Below, piece after piece: positions 1 through 9,497 of a DNA stretch of 64,000 nt. Under the pieces are notes generated by a model that saw only the letters and a list, made by a program, of their open reading frames with translations, was not told the DNA's origin and ran no database searches. Each line of letters starts with the position of its first letter. Within the stretch, counting starts at the first letter, position 1. The stretch spans positions 62,001 through 126,000 of the forward strand of contig NZ_LYMM01000062.1 in assembly GCF_002896965.1 (NCBI RefSeq), in the 5' to 3' direction. The stretch is from Novosphingobium guangzhouense. GTDB lineage: Bacteria; Pseudomonadota; Alphaproteobacteria; Sphingomonadales; Sphingomonadaceae. The position numbers were made by a program, and so were the translations under genes.

Positions 1-629
1 GTGTGGCTGGTGGTCTGGAAATTGTCGACCACATTGCGGAAGCGCAGCGTTGCCGCCAGCCACTTGCCGCTGCGTTCATACGAACGGCCGATGGTCATTT
101 CCTTGCCGGCGAGGTGATCGTTGACGAGGTCGATCTTGAGCTGCGCATCGCGGGCGTAAGTGGTGCCGGGATAGCGGCGCATCACGTCGGTCAGCGCCTG
201 CTTGGCCTGCTGCGTGGTTTTCTGGTCACGCGTAACGTCGCTGATCTGTTCGTAATAGCAGATCGAGATCAGGTAATAGGCGTAGGGCGCATCCTTGTTG
301 CCCGGATGGATCGACAGGAAGCGCTGCGCCGACTGGATCGCCTTGTTATAGTCACGCGCGGCGTAATAGCTGAACGCGCTCATCAACTGGGCGCGGCGCG
401 CCCAGGGGGAATAAGGGTGCTGACGCTCGACCTCGTCGAACAGCGCGGCGGCCTGCTTGGTGCGGCCGGTGTCGAGGCGCTGCTGTGCGGCGGCGTAGAG
501 CGTGTCCACGTCACGCGCGACATAGGCGGTGTCGCGGTTCTTGGCGCGCCCGCCGCAACCGGCAGTGAGAACGATCGCCCCGGTAGCGGCGGCGAGGATG
601 GCGGTCTTGAGCGACGAACGTGCGAACAT
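1..629 (-). CDS. bamD: Outer membrane assembly lipoprotein BamD (partial, C-terminus missing)
   Basis: This is the lipoprotein subunit of the BAM complex that inserts beta-barrel proteins into the outer membrane. Translation from the ATG at 629 gives a signal peptide ending in the lipobox LTAGC, so the mature protein is lipid-anchored at Cys. TPR-like helices follow, with the familiar motifs AAALFDEVERQHPYSPWA, SYYAARDYNKAI and APYAYYLISICYYEQI. About 209 codons are present and the gene runs off the left edge, so the last part is absent. It is divergent from the antiporter gene with a 100-base gap. The family call is secure from the lipobox plus TPR pattern. Confidence 0.93.
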   Translation of the reverse strand, partial: MFARSSLKTAILAAATGAIVLTAGCGGRAKNRDTAYVARDVDTLYAAAQQRLDTGRTKQAAALFDEVERQHPYSPWARRAQLMSAFSYYAARDYNKAIQSAQRFLSIHPGNKDAPYAYYLISICYYEQISDVTRDQKTTQQAKQALTDVMRRYPGTTYARDAQLKIDLVNDHLAGKEMTIGRSYERSGKWLAATLRFRNVVDNFQTTSH

Positions 630-729
630 GGACGGGTCTATAACCAGCGCTTCGCTGAACGCCAAGTGAAGTTGCACAGGAGTGGACAGCGCAATTGTCG
701 CAGCGCGTTGCACACGCTAGCGTCGGGGC

Positions 730-2508
730 ATGGCCGGCAGCAGCGATCTTTATTCTCCGATGATGTCCGACGCCCTGGTAATCCTGGGCGCGGCAGGCAT
801 CGTCATCCCGGTGTTCAACCGGTTCCGCATCACCCCGGTAATCGGCTTCATCCTGGTCGGCCTGCTGGTCGGCCCATTCGGCCTTGGCCGCCACGTGTTC
901 GATCACCGCTGGCTGCATTATGTGACTATCACCGACCCTGACGGGCTGGAGATATTCGCCGAATTCGGCATCATCCTGCTGCTTTTCTCGATCGGGCTGG
1001 AACTTTCCTTCGCCCGCCTGTGGGAAATGCGGCGCATGGTCTTTGGGCTGGGATCGCTGGAACTGATCGTCATCGCCGCCGCGCTGACCTTCATTCTCGC
1101 CGTGATCGGCCAGAGCTTTTCCGGTGCAATGGCGCTGGGCCTTGCGCTGGCCTTGTCGTCCACCGCACTGGTGCTCAAGATCACCGAGACGACGACGCCT
1201 GTCGGCAAGGCCGCGCTGGCGATGCTGCTGTTCGAAGATATCGCCCTTGTCCCCATCATCTTCCTGCTCGGCGCTCTTGGCCCACACACCGGAGACGGCG
1301 TCAGCGATCTGCTCAATACGCTGCTTTGGGGCACCGTGGCGGTCGGCGGGCTGCTGATCTTCGGTCGTTACCTTCTGCCGCCGCTCTTCGCGCAGGCGGC
1401 CCGCACCAAGAGCCCGGAACTGTTCCTTGCCGCCAGCCTGCTGGTCGTCATCGTCGCCTCGCTGGCGACCGCCGCAGCCGGGCTGTCACCCATCGTCGGT
1501 GCCCTTGTCGCCGGCCTGCTGATCGCCGAGACGGAATACCATTCCGAGGTCGAGCAGATCACCGAACCATTCAAGGGCCTCGCCCTTGGCGTGTTCCTGA
1601 TCACCATCGGCATGAGCATCGACCTTGCCGTGGTCTGGGAAAACCTGGGCTCCATCCTTATCGCGACCGTGGTAGTGATCGTGCTCAAGTCGGTCGTCAC
1701 CGGCGTGATGCTGCGCGTGATGGGCGCCCGGCGCGGCACCGCGACGGAGGCCGGCATTCTCATGTCGAGCCCGTCCGAAACGACCCTGATCGTGCTGACG
1801 GCAGCCAGTACCGCCCAGCTCATCCAGCCCGGAACCGCACAGTTCTGGCAGATCGTCACCGCCCTCGGGCTGACAGTGACGCCCCTGCTCGCCATGGTCG
1901 GCAAGATCATGGCCAAGCGTGTCGACGGGGTGGAAGCCCCGCACCGCCCCGCCGAAGATGGCACCCGGCCGCGCACCCTGATCGTCGGATTCGGCCGCGT
2001 CGGCCACCTTGTTGCGGATATGCTGACCCGCCACGGCCGCCCCTACCTTGCCATCGACAGCGACGCGGACCTCGTCGCGCATGGTCGGCGCCTTGGCTAC
2101 AGCGTTGCTTTCGGTAATGCCGGGCGCGGCGATGCGCTGGTTCGGCTTGGCGCGGGGGATGCGGCGGCCGTGATCCTGACCATGGACGAGCCTGTCACTG
2201 CCCAGCGAATCGTGCGCAAGCTGCGCATCCAGTTCCCCGACCTGCCGATCCTTGCCCGTGCCCGCGACGCTGATCACGCCGCGCAACTCTACCGTGCAGG
2301 GGCCAGCTATGCAGTGCCCGAAACGCTGGAAAGCTCGCTTCAGATATCCGAGGCGGCGCTGGTCGAAACCGGTGTCGCGATGGGCCCGATCATCGCATCG
2401 ATCCACGAAAAGCGCGACGAATTCCGCGAAATGATCATGGAGCGCGGCGGCCTTTCAGAGAAGCCATCCCTGAAATCCGGCCAGCTTCGCGAAGCTGAAA
2501 GAGCTTAA
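730..2508 (+). CDS. CPA2-family monovalent cation:proton antiporter with RCK/TrkA-N domain
   Basis: This is a 592-residue inner-membrane antiporter of the KefB/KefC/YbaL type that exchanges K+ or Na+ for H+. About twelve hydrophobic segments fill residues 15-395, with the LLFEDIALVP motif around Asp170 that sits in the ion-binding core of the family. After a linker, residues 415-540 form a Rossmann-type RCK domain with the nucleotide-binding motif GFGRVG (420-425) and an acidic strand end (IDSD). Such domains gate the channel in response to NAD(H) or glutathione adducts. In-frame ATGs at 730, 760 and 763 are all possible starts. Its TAA shares bases with the stop of the convergent AsnC-type gene. 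Confidence 0.9.
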   Translation: MAGSSDLYSPMMSDALVILGAAGIVIPVFNRFRITPVIGFILVGLLVGPFGLGRHVFDHRWLHYVTITDPDGLEIFAEFGIILLLFSIGLELSFARLWEMRRMVFGLGSLELIVIAAALTFILAVIGQSFSGAMALGLALALSSTALVLKITETTTPVGKAALAMLLFEDIALVPIIFLLGALGPHTGDGVSDLLNTLLWGTVAVGGLLIFGRYLLPPLFAQAARTKSPELFLAASLLVVIVASLATAAAGLSPIVGALVAGLLIAETEYHSEVEQITEPFKGLALGVFLITIGMSIDLAVVWENLGSILIATVVVIVLKSVVTGVMLRVMGARRGTATEAGILMSSPSETTLIVLTAASTAQLIQPGTAQFWQIVTALGLTVTPLLAMVGKIMAKRVDGVEAPHRPAEDGTRPRTLIVGFGRVGHLVADMLTRHGRPYLAIDSDADLVAHGRRLGYSVAFGNAGRGDALVRLGAGDAAAVILTMDEPVTAQRIVRKLRIQFPDLPILARARDADHAAQLYRAGASYAVPETLESSLQISEAALVETGVAMGPIIASIHEKRDEFREMIMERGGLSEKPSLKSGQLREAERA

Positions 2509-2981
2509 GGAACAACCACTTCCGCGCCAACCTTCACCCGATCAAGCGCAACCAGCGTGCGGAAACTCGCCACCCATTCATGGTCGGAGAACAGCCGCCG
2601 CGTCAGCACTTCATAAGTGCTCATGTCGGTAGTGACGACGACCAGAACGAAGCTCGTTCCGCCGGTGGTGTAATAGCACTGCTGCACCTCGGGCGTTTCG
2701 CGGAACAGCGCCTTGGCGCGGTCGATACTGGCGGTCCGCTCGTCACGCAGGAAAACCTCGACGATCGCAGTCACGGTCAGCGAAAGCGCCGCCGGATCGA
2801 TCAGCGCGACGTTGGCGGCAATCGCCCCTGACTGCTCCATCGCCGCAATCCGCCGCTGCACTGCGGCTGCCGAAAGGTTCACCGCCTCTCCGATCGCACG
2901 CTGCGGGGTCTTGTTGTCTCGCTGCAGGATTCGCAGGATTTGACGGTCGAAGCCGTCGAGCGGCGTGGTCTTTCTGGGCAT
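2505..2981 (-). CDS. Lrp/AsnC family transcriptional regulator
   Basis: This is a 158-residue DNA-binding regulator. The N-terminal helix-turn-helix begins LDGFDRQILRILQRD and includes the recognition helix LSAAAVQRRIAAME. It is followed by the RAM ligand-binding domain (about residues 70-150), with the typical VQQCYYTTGGTSFVLVV strand pair. The ATG at 2981 gives the usual family N-terminus; an upstream ATG at 3026 would add a non-conserved tail. It is divergent from the DMT transporter at 3095, a common arrangement in which the AsnC protein controls an amino-acid exporter, so that transporter is its likely target. The stop overlaps the antiporter stop in a shared TTAA. Confidence 0.92.
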   Translation of the reverse strand: MPRKTTPLDGFDRQILRILQRDNKTPQRAIGEAVNLSAAAVQRRIAAMEQSGAIAANVALIDPAALSLTVTAIVEVFLRDERTASIDRAKALFRETPEVQQCYYTTGGTSFVLVVVTTDMSTYEVLTRRLFSDHEWVASFRTLVALDRVKVGAEVVVP

Positions 2982-3094
2982 GTGCGAGTTTTTGTTGCGT
3001 TTGGATGCCAAATCAAGAGCACACAACCCACCAGAGCAGTGATATCCCCCCGCCGTACAGACACGACCCTAACGGCACTCAACGGCACCACAGC

Positions 3095-4033
3095 ATGACC
3101 ACCAGCCCCGCGATCTCCACTGACAACCGGATAACCGGCGTACTTTGCGGCATCGGCGCGGGTGCCCTGTGGGGCCTCGTGTTCCTTGCCCCCGAACTGG
3201 CGGGAAGCTTCTCCCCGCTCCAGCTGAGCATCGGCCGCTACTTGTGCTACGGCGCCGCATCCGCCTTGCTCATCGCTCCGCGCCGCCGCCAGGTTTTCGC
3301 TGCGCTGACCCGACCCGAATGGTGGAGCCTCGCCTGGCTCGCACTGCTTGGCAACATCGCCTACTTCGTGTTCCTTGCCAGTGCCGTGCAGTCGGGTGGA
3401 GTGGCCATGACCTCGCTGGTGATCGGATTCCTGCCGGTGGCCGTGACCATAGTGGGCAGCCGCGATCATGGCGCGGTGCCGCTGCGCCGCCTTGCCCCCT
3501 CGCTGCTGCTCTGCGCCGGAGGGGCCGTCTGCATAGGCTGGCAGGCGCTTGCCGCCCCTGCTTCGGGATCGACGTCGGCGCAACTGACCGGGCTTGCCTG
3601 CGCCATCGGCGCTCTGGCATCCTGGACCACATTCGCGATCGGCAATGCCCGCTGCCTGGTGCGCACCAAAGTCTCGGTCCACGAATGGAACCTGCTGACC
3701 GGCCTTGTCACCGGAGCGCAGGCGCTGCTGCTGCTTCCCGTCTCTATCGTGCTGGACGACTGGCGCCAGCCCGCGCCCGAATGGCTGACTTTCGCCACCG
3801 TCTGCGTGGCCGTCGCGCTCTTTGCCTCGATCCTTGGCAACGCGCTGTGGAACCGGATGAGTCGCCTGCTGCCGCTGACGCTGGTCGGTCAGATGATCCT
3901 GTTCGAAACGCTTTTCGCGCTGATCTACGGCTTCGCATGGGAAGGACGCTTGCCGAGCGTGATGGAACTGGCCGCGTTCGCGCTGGTGGTGGCCAGCGTG
4001 ATCACCTGCCTTTCCGCCCATCGCAAGGGCTGA
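3095..4033 (+). CDS. EamA/DMT superfamily transporter
   Basis: This is a 312-residue inner-membrane protein with about ten hydrophobic segments in two EamA repeats. The first repeat begins GIGAGALWGLVFLAPEL and the second around residue 165 (LACAIGALASWTTFAIGNA). Family members export amino acids, metabolites or drugs. The ATG at 3095 places the first membrane segment directly after a short tail; an in-frame ATG at 3005 would add 30 hydrophilic residues. The divergent AsnC-type regulator suggests an amino acid or related amine as the substrate, which is inference only. It is convergent with glsA, with only five bases between the stop codons. Confidence 0.88.
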   Translation: MTTSPAISTDNRITGVLCGIGAGALWGLVFLAPELAGSFSPLQLSIGRYLCYGAASALLIAPRRRQVFAALTRPEWWSLAWLALLGNIAYFVFLASAVQSGGVAMTSLVIGFLPVAVTIVGSRDHGAVPLRRLAPSLLLCAGGAVCIGWQALAAPASGSTSAQLTGLACAIGALASWTTFAIGNARCLVRTKVSVHEWNLLTGLVTGAQALLLLPVSIVLDDWRQPAPEWLTFATVCVAVALFASILGNALWNRMSRLLPLTLVGQMILFETLFALIYGFAWEGRLPSVMELAAFALVVASVITCLSAHRKG

Positions 4034-4038
4034 GCTGC

Positions 4039-4971
4039 CTACCCCCTGGGCTCGAAAACCGACCAGCCGGTGCGGTGCACGAGCCGTTCCAGCGCCAGTT
4101 GGCCGAGGTGGGAGTTACCCTCCTTGTTCAGCCCCGGCGACCACACCGCGATACTGGCGATCCCCGGCGCCACCGCGAGTATCCCCCCGCCCACCCCCGA
4201 CTTTCCCGGCAGGCCGATGCGATAGGCGAAGTCACCCGAATTGTCGTAATGCCCGCAGGACATCATCAGCGCGTTGATGCGCCGCGCCCGCCGCGCAGTG
4301 ACGACCCGGTGGCCCTCTACGCGCCCGTCGCCCATCAGGAAACGTCCCGCCATAGCCAGCTGCCGGCAGCTCATCGCCAGCGCGCAGAAGTGGAAGTACG
4401 TGCCCAGCACCAGTTCCACCTCGCCATGGATATTGCCGAAGGCGCGCATGTAATTGGCCAGCGCCATGTTGCGAAATCCGGTTTCCTGCTCGGCCCGCGC
4501 CACCGCATCGTCTATGCGGATGGTGTCGTCGTCTCCCGCCAGTTCACGCACGAAACGCAGCATTTGCCCGATCGCCTCGCGCGGCTGCAACCGGCCCAGC
4601 AGCACGTCGCAAACCACGATCGCGCCCGCATTGATGAAAGGATTGCGCGGAATGCCATGCTCGGTTTCCAGCTGGACGATCGAATTGAACGCCGAGCCCG
4701 AAGGCTCCCGCCCAACCCGGTTCCACAACTGATCCCCCACCGCACCTAGCGCCAGCGTCAGCGCGAAGACCTTGGAGATCGACTGGATCGAAAACGCCTC
4801 GTCCGCATCGCCTGCAGCATGGACGGCGCCGTCGGCCATGACCACGGCGACCCCGAACTTGCCCACCGGCACCGAAGCCAGCGGCGGAATGTAAGAGGCA
4901 ACGGTGCCGCGCTCCGTCTCGGCCTGGATCTCTGCGGCGATTTCGGCAATGATGGCACCAAGGTCAGGCAT
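4039..4971 (-). CDS. glsA: Glutaminase A
   Basis: This enzyme hydrolyses L-glutamine to L-glutamate and ammonia in the cytoplasm. At 310 residues it matches the usual beta-lactamase-like glutaminase length. The catalytic SxxK motif is at 64-67 (SIQSISKVF). Other family blocks are NPFINAGAIV, the NYMRAFGNIHGEV region, the Tyr-containing MMSCGHYDNSGDFA and the glycine-rich GLPGKSGVGGGILAV near the C-terminus. The ATG at 4971 starts at the standard MPDL position. The start overlaps the end of the small membrane-protein gene upstream by 8 bases, so it is probably the last gene of an alaS operon. Confidence 0.95.
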   Translation of the reverse strand: MPDLGAIIAEIAAEIQAETERGTVASYIPPLASVPVGKFGVAVVMADGAVHAAGDADEAFSIQSISKVFALTLALGAVGDQLWNRVGREPSGSAFNSIVQLETEHGIPRNPFINAGAIVVCDVLLGRLQPREAIGQMLRFVRELAGDDDTIRIDDAVARAEQETGFRNMALANYMRAFGNIHGEVELVLGTYFHFCALAMSCRQLAMAGRFLMGDGRVEGHRVVTARRARRINALMMSCGHYDNSGDFAYRIGLPGKSGVGGGILAVAPGIASIAVWSPGLNKEGNSHLGQLALERLVHRTGWSVFEPRG

Positions 4972-5455
4972 CCTCGGGAACCTTCGCATCCTGCCGGCAC
5001 GCCCATGCTGCCCCGGCGAACCATCCGGCGAAAACAAGCCAGAACGCCATGAACGGCAAAGTCTGCGCTTCGAGCGGATAGAGAGCGGCCCGCCACAGGC
5101 ACCATGCCGCGCCAATCATGCAGGCGATGGGAAAATTCGGGTGATAGGCTGCCGTTCCCCATCGTGGGGCAAGCCGCCAGCGACGCTGCCGCTGCCATGG
5201 CGGTGGCGACCATACCGCCATGGCGAAGGAGCCGAACAGGAACAACAGCGGCAGCGCCAGCATCGGTGCGCCCAGTTCCAAAACCGGAATGTCGTCAATG
5301 AAGCAGTCATCGAAGGTGCCGGCCGGCGGTTCACGCCCGCGACATTTGACGGCGTGCTTCGCGGCGCCGCCGAACAGGGGCATGAGCGAAGACGCCAGCC
5401 ACAACCCGCAGCCTGCAAAGGCCAGAGTCCTGCGGTCGCCCTCCTTCAGGATCAC
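4964..5455 (-). CDS. Small hypothetical membrane protein between alaS and glsA
   Basis: This 163-residue protein is not recognised. It has about four hydrophobic segments: LAFAGCGLWLASSLMPLF, LELGAPMLALPLLFLFGSFAMAV, PIACMIGAAWCLWRAALY and LPFMAFWLVFAGWFAGAAWAC. A cysteine-containing loop (KCRGREPPAGTFDDCFID) separates the first two. The start is a GTG that overlaps the alaS stop as GTGA, and the end overlaps the glsA start by 8 bases. Both overlaps argue that it is a real, translationally coupled gene. No function is proposed. Confidence 0.75.
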   Translation of the reverse strand: MILKEGDRRTLAFAGCGLWLASSLMPLFGGAAKHAVKCRGREPPAGTFDDCFIDDIPVLELGAPMLALPLLFLFGSFAMAVWSPPPWQRQRRWRLAPRWGTAAYHPNFPIACMIGAAWCLWRAALYPLEAQTLPFMAFWLVFAGWFAGAAWACRQDAKVPEDA

Positions 5456-8100
5456 CCCGCCAGCGCCGCCTTGACCGCCGCGATGGCGTTCGCCGCCTTG
5501 TCTCCGTCCGGCCCGCCGCCCTGCGCCATATCGGCGCGGCCGCCGCCGCCCTTGCCGCCAAGGGCCTCCACGCCCTTGCGCACGAGTTCGACGGCGCTGA
5601 CCGTGCCGGTGAGGTCTTCGGTGACGGCGGCGGCGATGCTCGCCTTGCCGTCGTTCACCGCGACGATCGCCGCCACGCCCGAACCAAGGCGCTGCTTGGC
5701 CTGATCAAGCAGGCCGCGAAGCTCCTTGGGATCAAGCCCTTCGAGCACCTGACCGGAGAACTTGACGCCGTTCACTTCCTCATCGGCCGTTTCGGCCTTC
5801 GCACCACCGCCGCCAAGAGCAAGCGCCTTCTTCGCCTCAGCCAGTTCGCGCTCCAGCTTGCGGCGTTCGTCAAGCAGCGCGGCGACGCGGGCTTCCACGT
5901 CTTCCGGCGTCGTGCGCAGCAGGCTGGCGGCGTTCTTGAGCGCATCCTCGCGGCCGACGAGCCACTGGCGCGCGCCTTCACCGGTCATCGCCTCGATGCG
6001 GCGGACGCCCGAGGACACCGCGCTTTCCGATACGATGCGGAACACGCCGATGTCGCCCGTGGCCCGCACGTGGGTGCCGCCGCAGAGCTCGACCGAGTAG
6101 GTACGGTCACCCGAGGCGCGGCCCATCGAAAGTACGCGGACTTCGTCGCCGTACTTCTCACCGAACAGCGCCATGGCACCTGCTTCTATGGCGTCTTCGG
6201 GCGTCATCAGGCGGGTGAGCACCTGTTCGTTGGCGCGCACTTCGGCGTTCACCTCGGCCTCGATCGCGGCGATGTCCTCTTCGGAAAGCGCCTTGGGGTG
6301 CGAGAAGTCGAAGCGCAGGCGATCGGCAGCGACCAGCGAGCCCTTCTGCGTCACATGATCGCCCAGACGGCCGCGCAGCGCCGCGTGCAGCAGGTGCGTG
6401 GCCGAATGGTTGGCGCGCACGGCATCGCGGCGCTCGACGTCGACCGCCATGGCGACCGCATCGCCGACCTTGATCGTGCCCGCCTCCACCGTGCCGCTCA
6501 TCGCGTGCAGGCGGCCGAGCGGCTTGGCGGTGTCGGTCACCACGATCTTGAGGCCACCGGCGCCCGAAATCGTGCCGCGATCGCCTTCCTGACCGCCCGA
6601 TTCGCCGTAGAACGGGGTCTGGTTGGTGAGAACGATCACCGCGTCGCCCGCACAGGCCGAGGGGACTTCCTTGCCGTCCTTCACCAGCGCCACGACCTGG
6701 CCTTCGCCGGTGGTTGAGGTGTAGCCGGTGAATTCGCTGGCGCCTTCGCGCTCCGCAATGTCGAACCACACTTCGCTGTCGGCGGCCTGGCCCGATCCCT
6801 TCCACGCGGCGCGCGCCGCAGCCTTCTGCTGCGCCATGGCAGCGTCGAAGCCCGCCTTGTCGACCGCGATGCCGCGCGAACGCAGCGCGTCTTCGGTCAG
6901 GTCGTAAGGGAAACCGTAAGTGTCATAGAGCTTGAACGCAGTTTCGCCCGGCAGTTCTCCGCCTTCGCCCATGCCCGCAGTCGCCTCGTCAAGCAGCTTG
7001 ATGCCGTTCGACAGGGTGCGGCGGAACTGGACTTCTTCGCGCTCCAGCGTTTCTTCGATCAGCGGCTGCGCGCGGCCGAGTTCGGGATAGGCCTGGCCCA
7101 TTTCGGCAACCAGCGCGGGCACCAGACGGTGCATCAGCGGGTCCTTGGCGCCCAGCAGGTGCGCATGGCGCATCGCGCGACGCATAATGCGGCGAAGCAC
7201 GTAGCCGCGCCCTTCGTTCGAAGGCAGCACACCGTCTGCCAGCAGGAAACTGGTGGACCGCAGGTGGTCCGCGATCACACGATGGCTGGCGCGGCTGTCA
7301 CCCTCGGCGGCAACGCCGGTCAGGCTTTCGGACGCGGCGATCAGCGCCTTGAAGGTGTCGATATCGTAGTTGTCATGGACGCCCTGCATGACGGCGGAGA
7401 TACGCTCCAGCCCCATGCCGGTGTCGATCGAGGGTCTGGGCAGGTTGCCGACGATTTCGCCCGCCGCCTGCTCGAACTGCATGAACACCAGGTTCCAGAT
7501 CTCGATGAAGCGATCGCCGTCCTCTTCCGGCGAACCCGGAGGGCCGCCCCAGATGTGATCGCCATGATCGAAGAAGATTTCCGAGCACGGACCGCACGGC
7601 CCTTCGTCGCCCATTGCCCAGAAGTTGTCCTTCGTGGGGATGCGGATGATTTTCTGTTCAGGAAGCCCTGCGACCTTCTTCCACAGATCGAACGCCTCGT
7701 CGTCCGTATGGTAGACGGTGACCAGCAGCTTTTCGACCGGCAGGCCCCATTCCTTCGTCAGCAGCGTCCACGCATGGGTGATCGCCTGCTCCTTGAAATA
7801 GTCTCCGAACGAGAAATTGCCGAGCATCTCGAAGAAGGTGTGGTGGCGGGCAGTGTAGCCGACGTTGTCGAGATCGTTGTGCTTGCCGCCCGCGCGCACA
7901 CACTTCTGCGACGATGTGGCGCGCGGCGTGGCGCGGGTTTCAAGGCCGGTGAACACGTTCTTGAACGGCACCATGCCCGCATTGACGAACATCAGCGTCG
8001 GGTCATTGTAGGGGACCAGCGGCGCGGACTGCACGGCCTCATGACCATTGCTGGCGAAGTAGTCGAGGAAGGACCGGCGGATGTCGTTCGTAGTCTGCAT
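5452..8100 (-). CDS. alaS: Alanine--tRNA ligase
   Basis: This cytoplasmic class II synthetase charges tRNA-Ala and edits mischarged Ser/Gly. It has 882 residues, normal for the family. The N-terminal aminoacylation core shows HHTFFEMLGNFSFGDYFK and the motif 3 region around RGYVLRRIMRRAMRHA. The editing domain carries the zinc-site HSATHLLHAALR (HxxxH) and CGGTHVRATGDIG (CxxxH). The C-terminus has the DHHA1-like domain ending in a glycine-rich GGKGGGGRADMAQGGG stretch. It is downstream of recA on the same strand, separated by a strong terminator, so it is probably transcribed from its own promoter in 8101-8260. Confidence 0.98.
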   Translation of the reverse strand: MQTTNDIRRSFLDYFASNGHEAVQSAPLVPYNDPTLMFVNAGMVPFKNVFTGLETRATPRATSSQKCVRAGGKHNDLDNVGYTARHHTFFEMLGNFSFGDYFKEQAITHAWTLLTKEWGLPVEKLLVTVYHTDDEAFDLWKKVAGLPEQKIIRIPTKDNFWAMGDEGPCGPCSEIFFDHGDHIWGGPPGSPEEDGDRFIEIWNLVFMQFEQAAGEIVGNLPRPSIDTGMGLERISAVMQGVHDNYDIDTFKALIAASESLTGVAAEGDSRASHRVIADHLRSTSFLLADGVLPSNEGRGYVLRRIMRRAMRHAHLLGAKDPLMHRLVPALVAEMGQAYPELGRAQPLIEETLEREEVQFRRTLSNGIKLLDEATAGMGEGGELPGETAFKLYDTYGFPYDLTEDALRSRGIAVDKAGFDAAMAQQKAAARAAWKGSGQAADSEVWFDIAEREGASEFTGYTSTTGEGQVVALVKDGKEVPSACAGDAVIVLTNQTPFYGESGGQEGDRGTISGAGGLKIVVTDTAKPLGRLHAMSGTVEAGTIKVGDAVAMAVDVERRDAVRANHSATHLLHAALRGRLGDHVTQKGSLVAADRLRFDFSHPKALSEEDIAAIEAEVNAEVRANEQVLTRLMTPEDAIEAGAMALFGEKYGDEVRVLSMGRASGDRTYSVELCGGTHVRATGDIGVFRIVSESAVSSGVRRIEAMTGEGARQWLVGREDALKNAASLLRTTPEDVEARVAALLDERRKLERELAEAKKALALGGGGAKAETADEEVNGVKFSGQVLEGLDPKELRGLLDQAKQRLGSGVAAIVAVNDGKASIAAAVTEDLTGTVSAVELVRKGVEALGGKGGGGRADMAQGGGPDGDKAANAIAAVKAALAG

Positions 8101-8262
8101 GATGTGGGCCGATAATGGACACCGCGCGCGGCGGCAAGCGGGGTTCTGCGGTCAGACTGGTCGGCAATTGCGATGATGCGCGGGTTTTTGCACCATATTG
8201 GCGTGAGGGTGACGCCGGCGTGAGGGTCTACACCCCCGCTCCCACACCGACCACGCGCCAAA

Positions 8263-8294
8263 CAGAAAGCCCCGGCATTTCTGCCGGGGCCTTT
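8263..8294 (-). terminator. Rho-independent terminator of recA
   Basis: A perfect 9-base-pair stem (GCCCCGGCA at 8269-8277 with TGCCGGGGC at 8282-8290) closes a four-base loop. On the minus strand it is followed by TTTCTGTTT. It starts just after the recA stop codon, so it should end recA transcripts before alaS. Confidence 0.9.
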
Positions 8295-8301
8295 CGCTTC
8301 A

Positions 8302-9375
<1,074 letters not shown>

Positions 9376-9451
9376 GTCACTACCCTCCTGCTACCGGCGT
9401 GACCGGAAAGGTCAACGTCACACGAAGTCGTGTACTCGCTTCGTTCTACGG

Positions 9452-9466
9452 GAACAAGAGGGGAAC
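9452..9466 (-). promoter_or_regulatory. SOS box (LexA operator) upstream of recA
   Basis: The minus strand reads GTTC-CCCTCTT-GTTC, an exact match to the alphaproteobacterial LexA operator GTTC-N7-GTTC. It lies 77 bases upstream of the recA start codon, where LexA would block the promoter. On the plus strand it is GAAC (9452-9455), seven bases, GAAC (9463-9466). Confidence 0.85.
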
Positions 9467-9497
9467 TTCGGCAAATTTCCGTTTTTTAATGCGCAAA

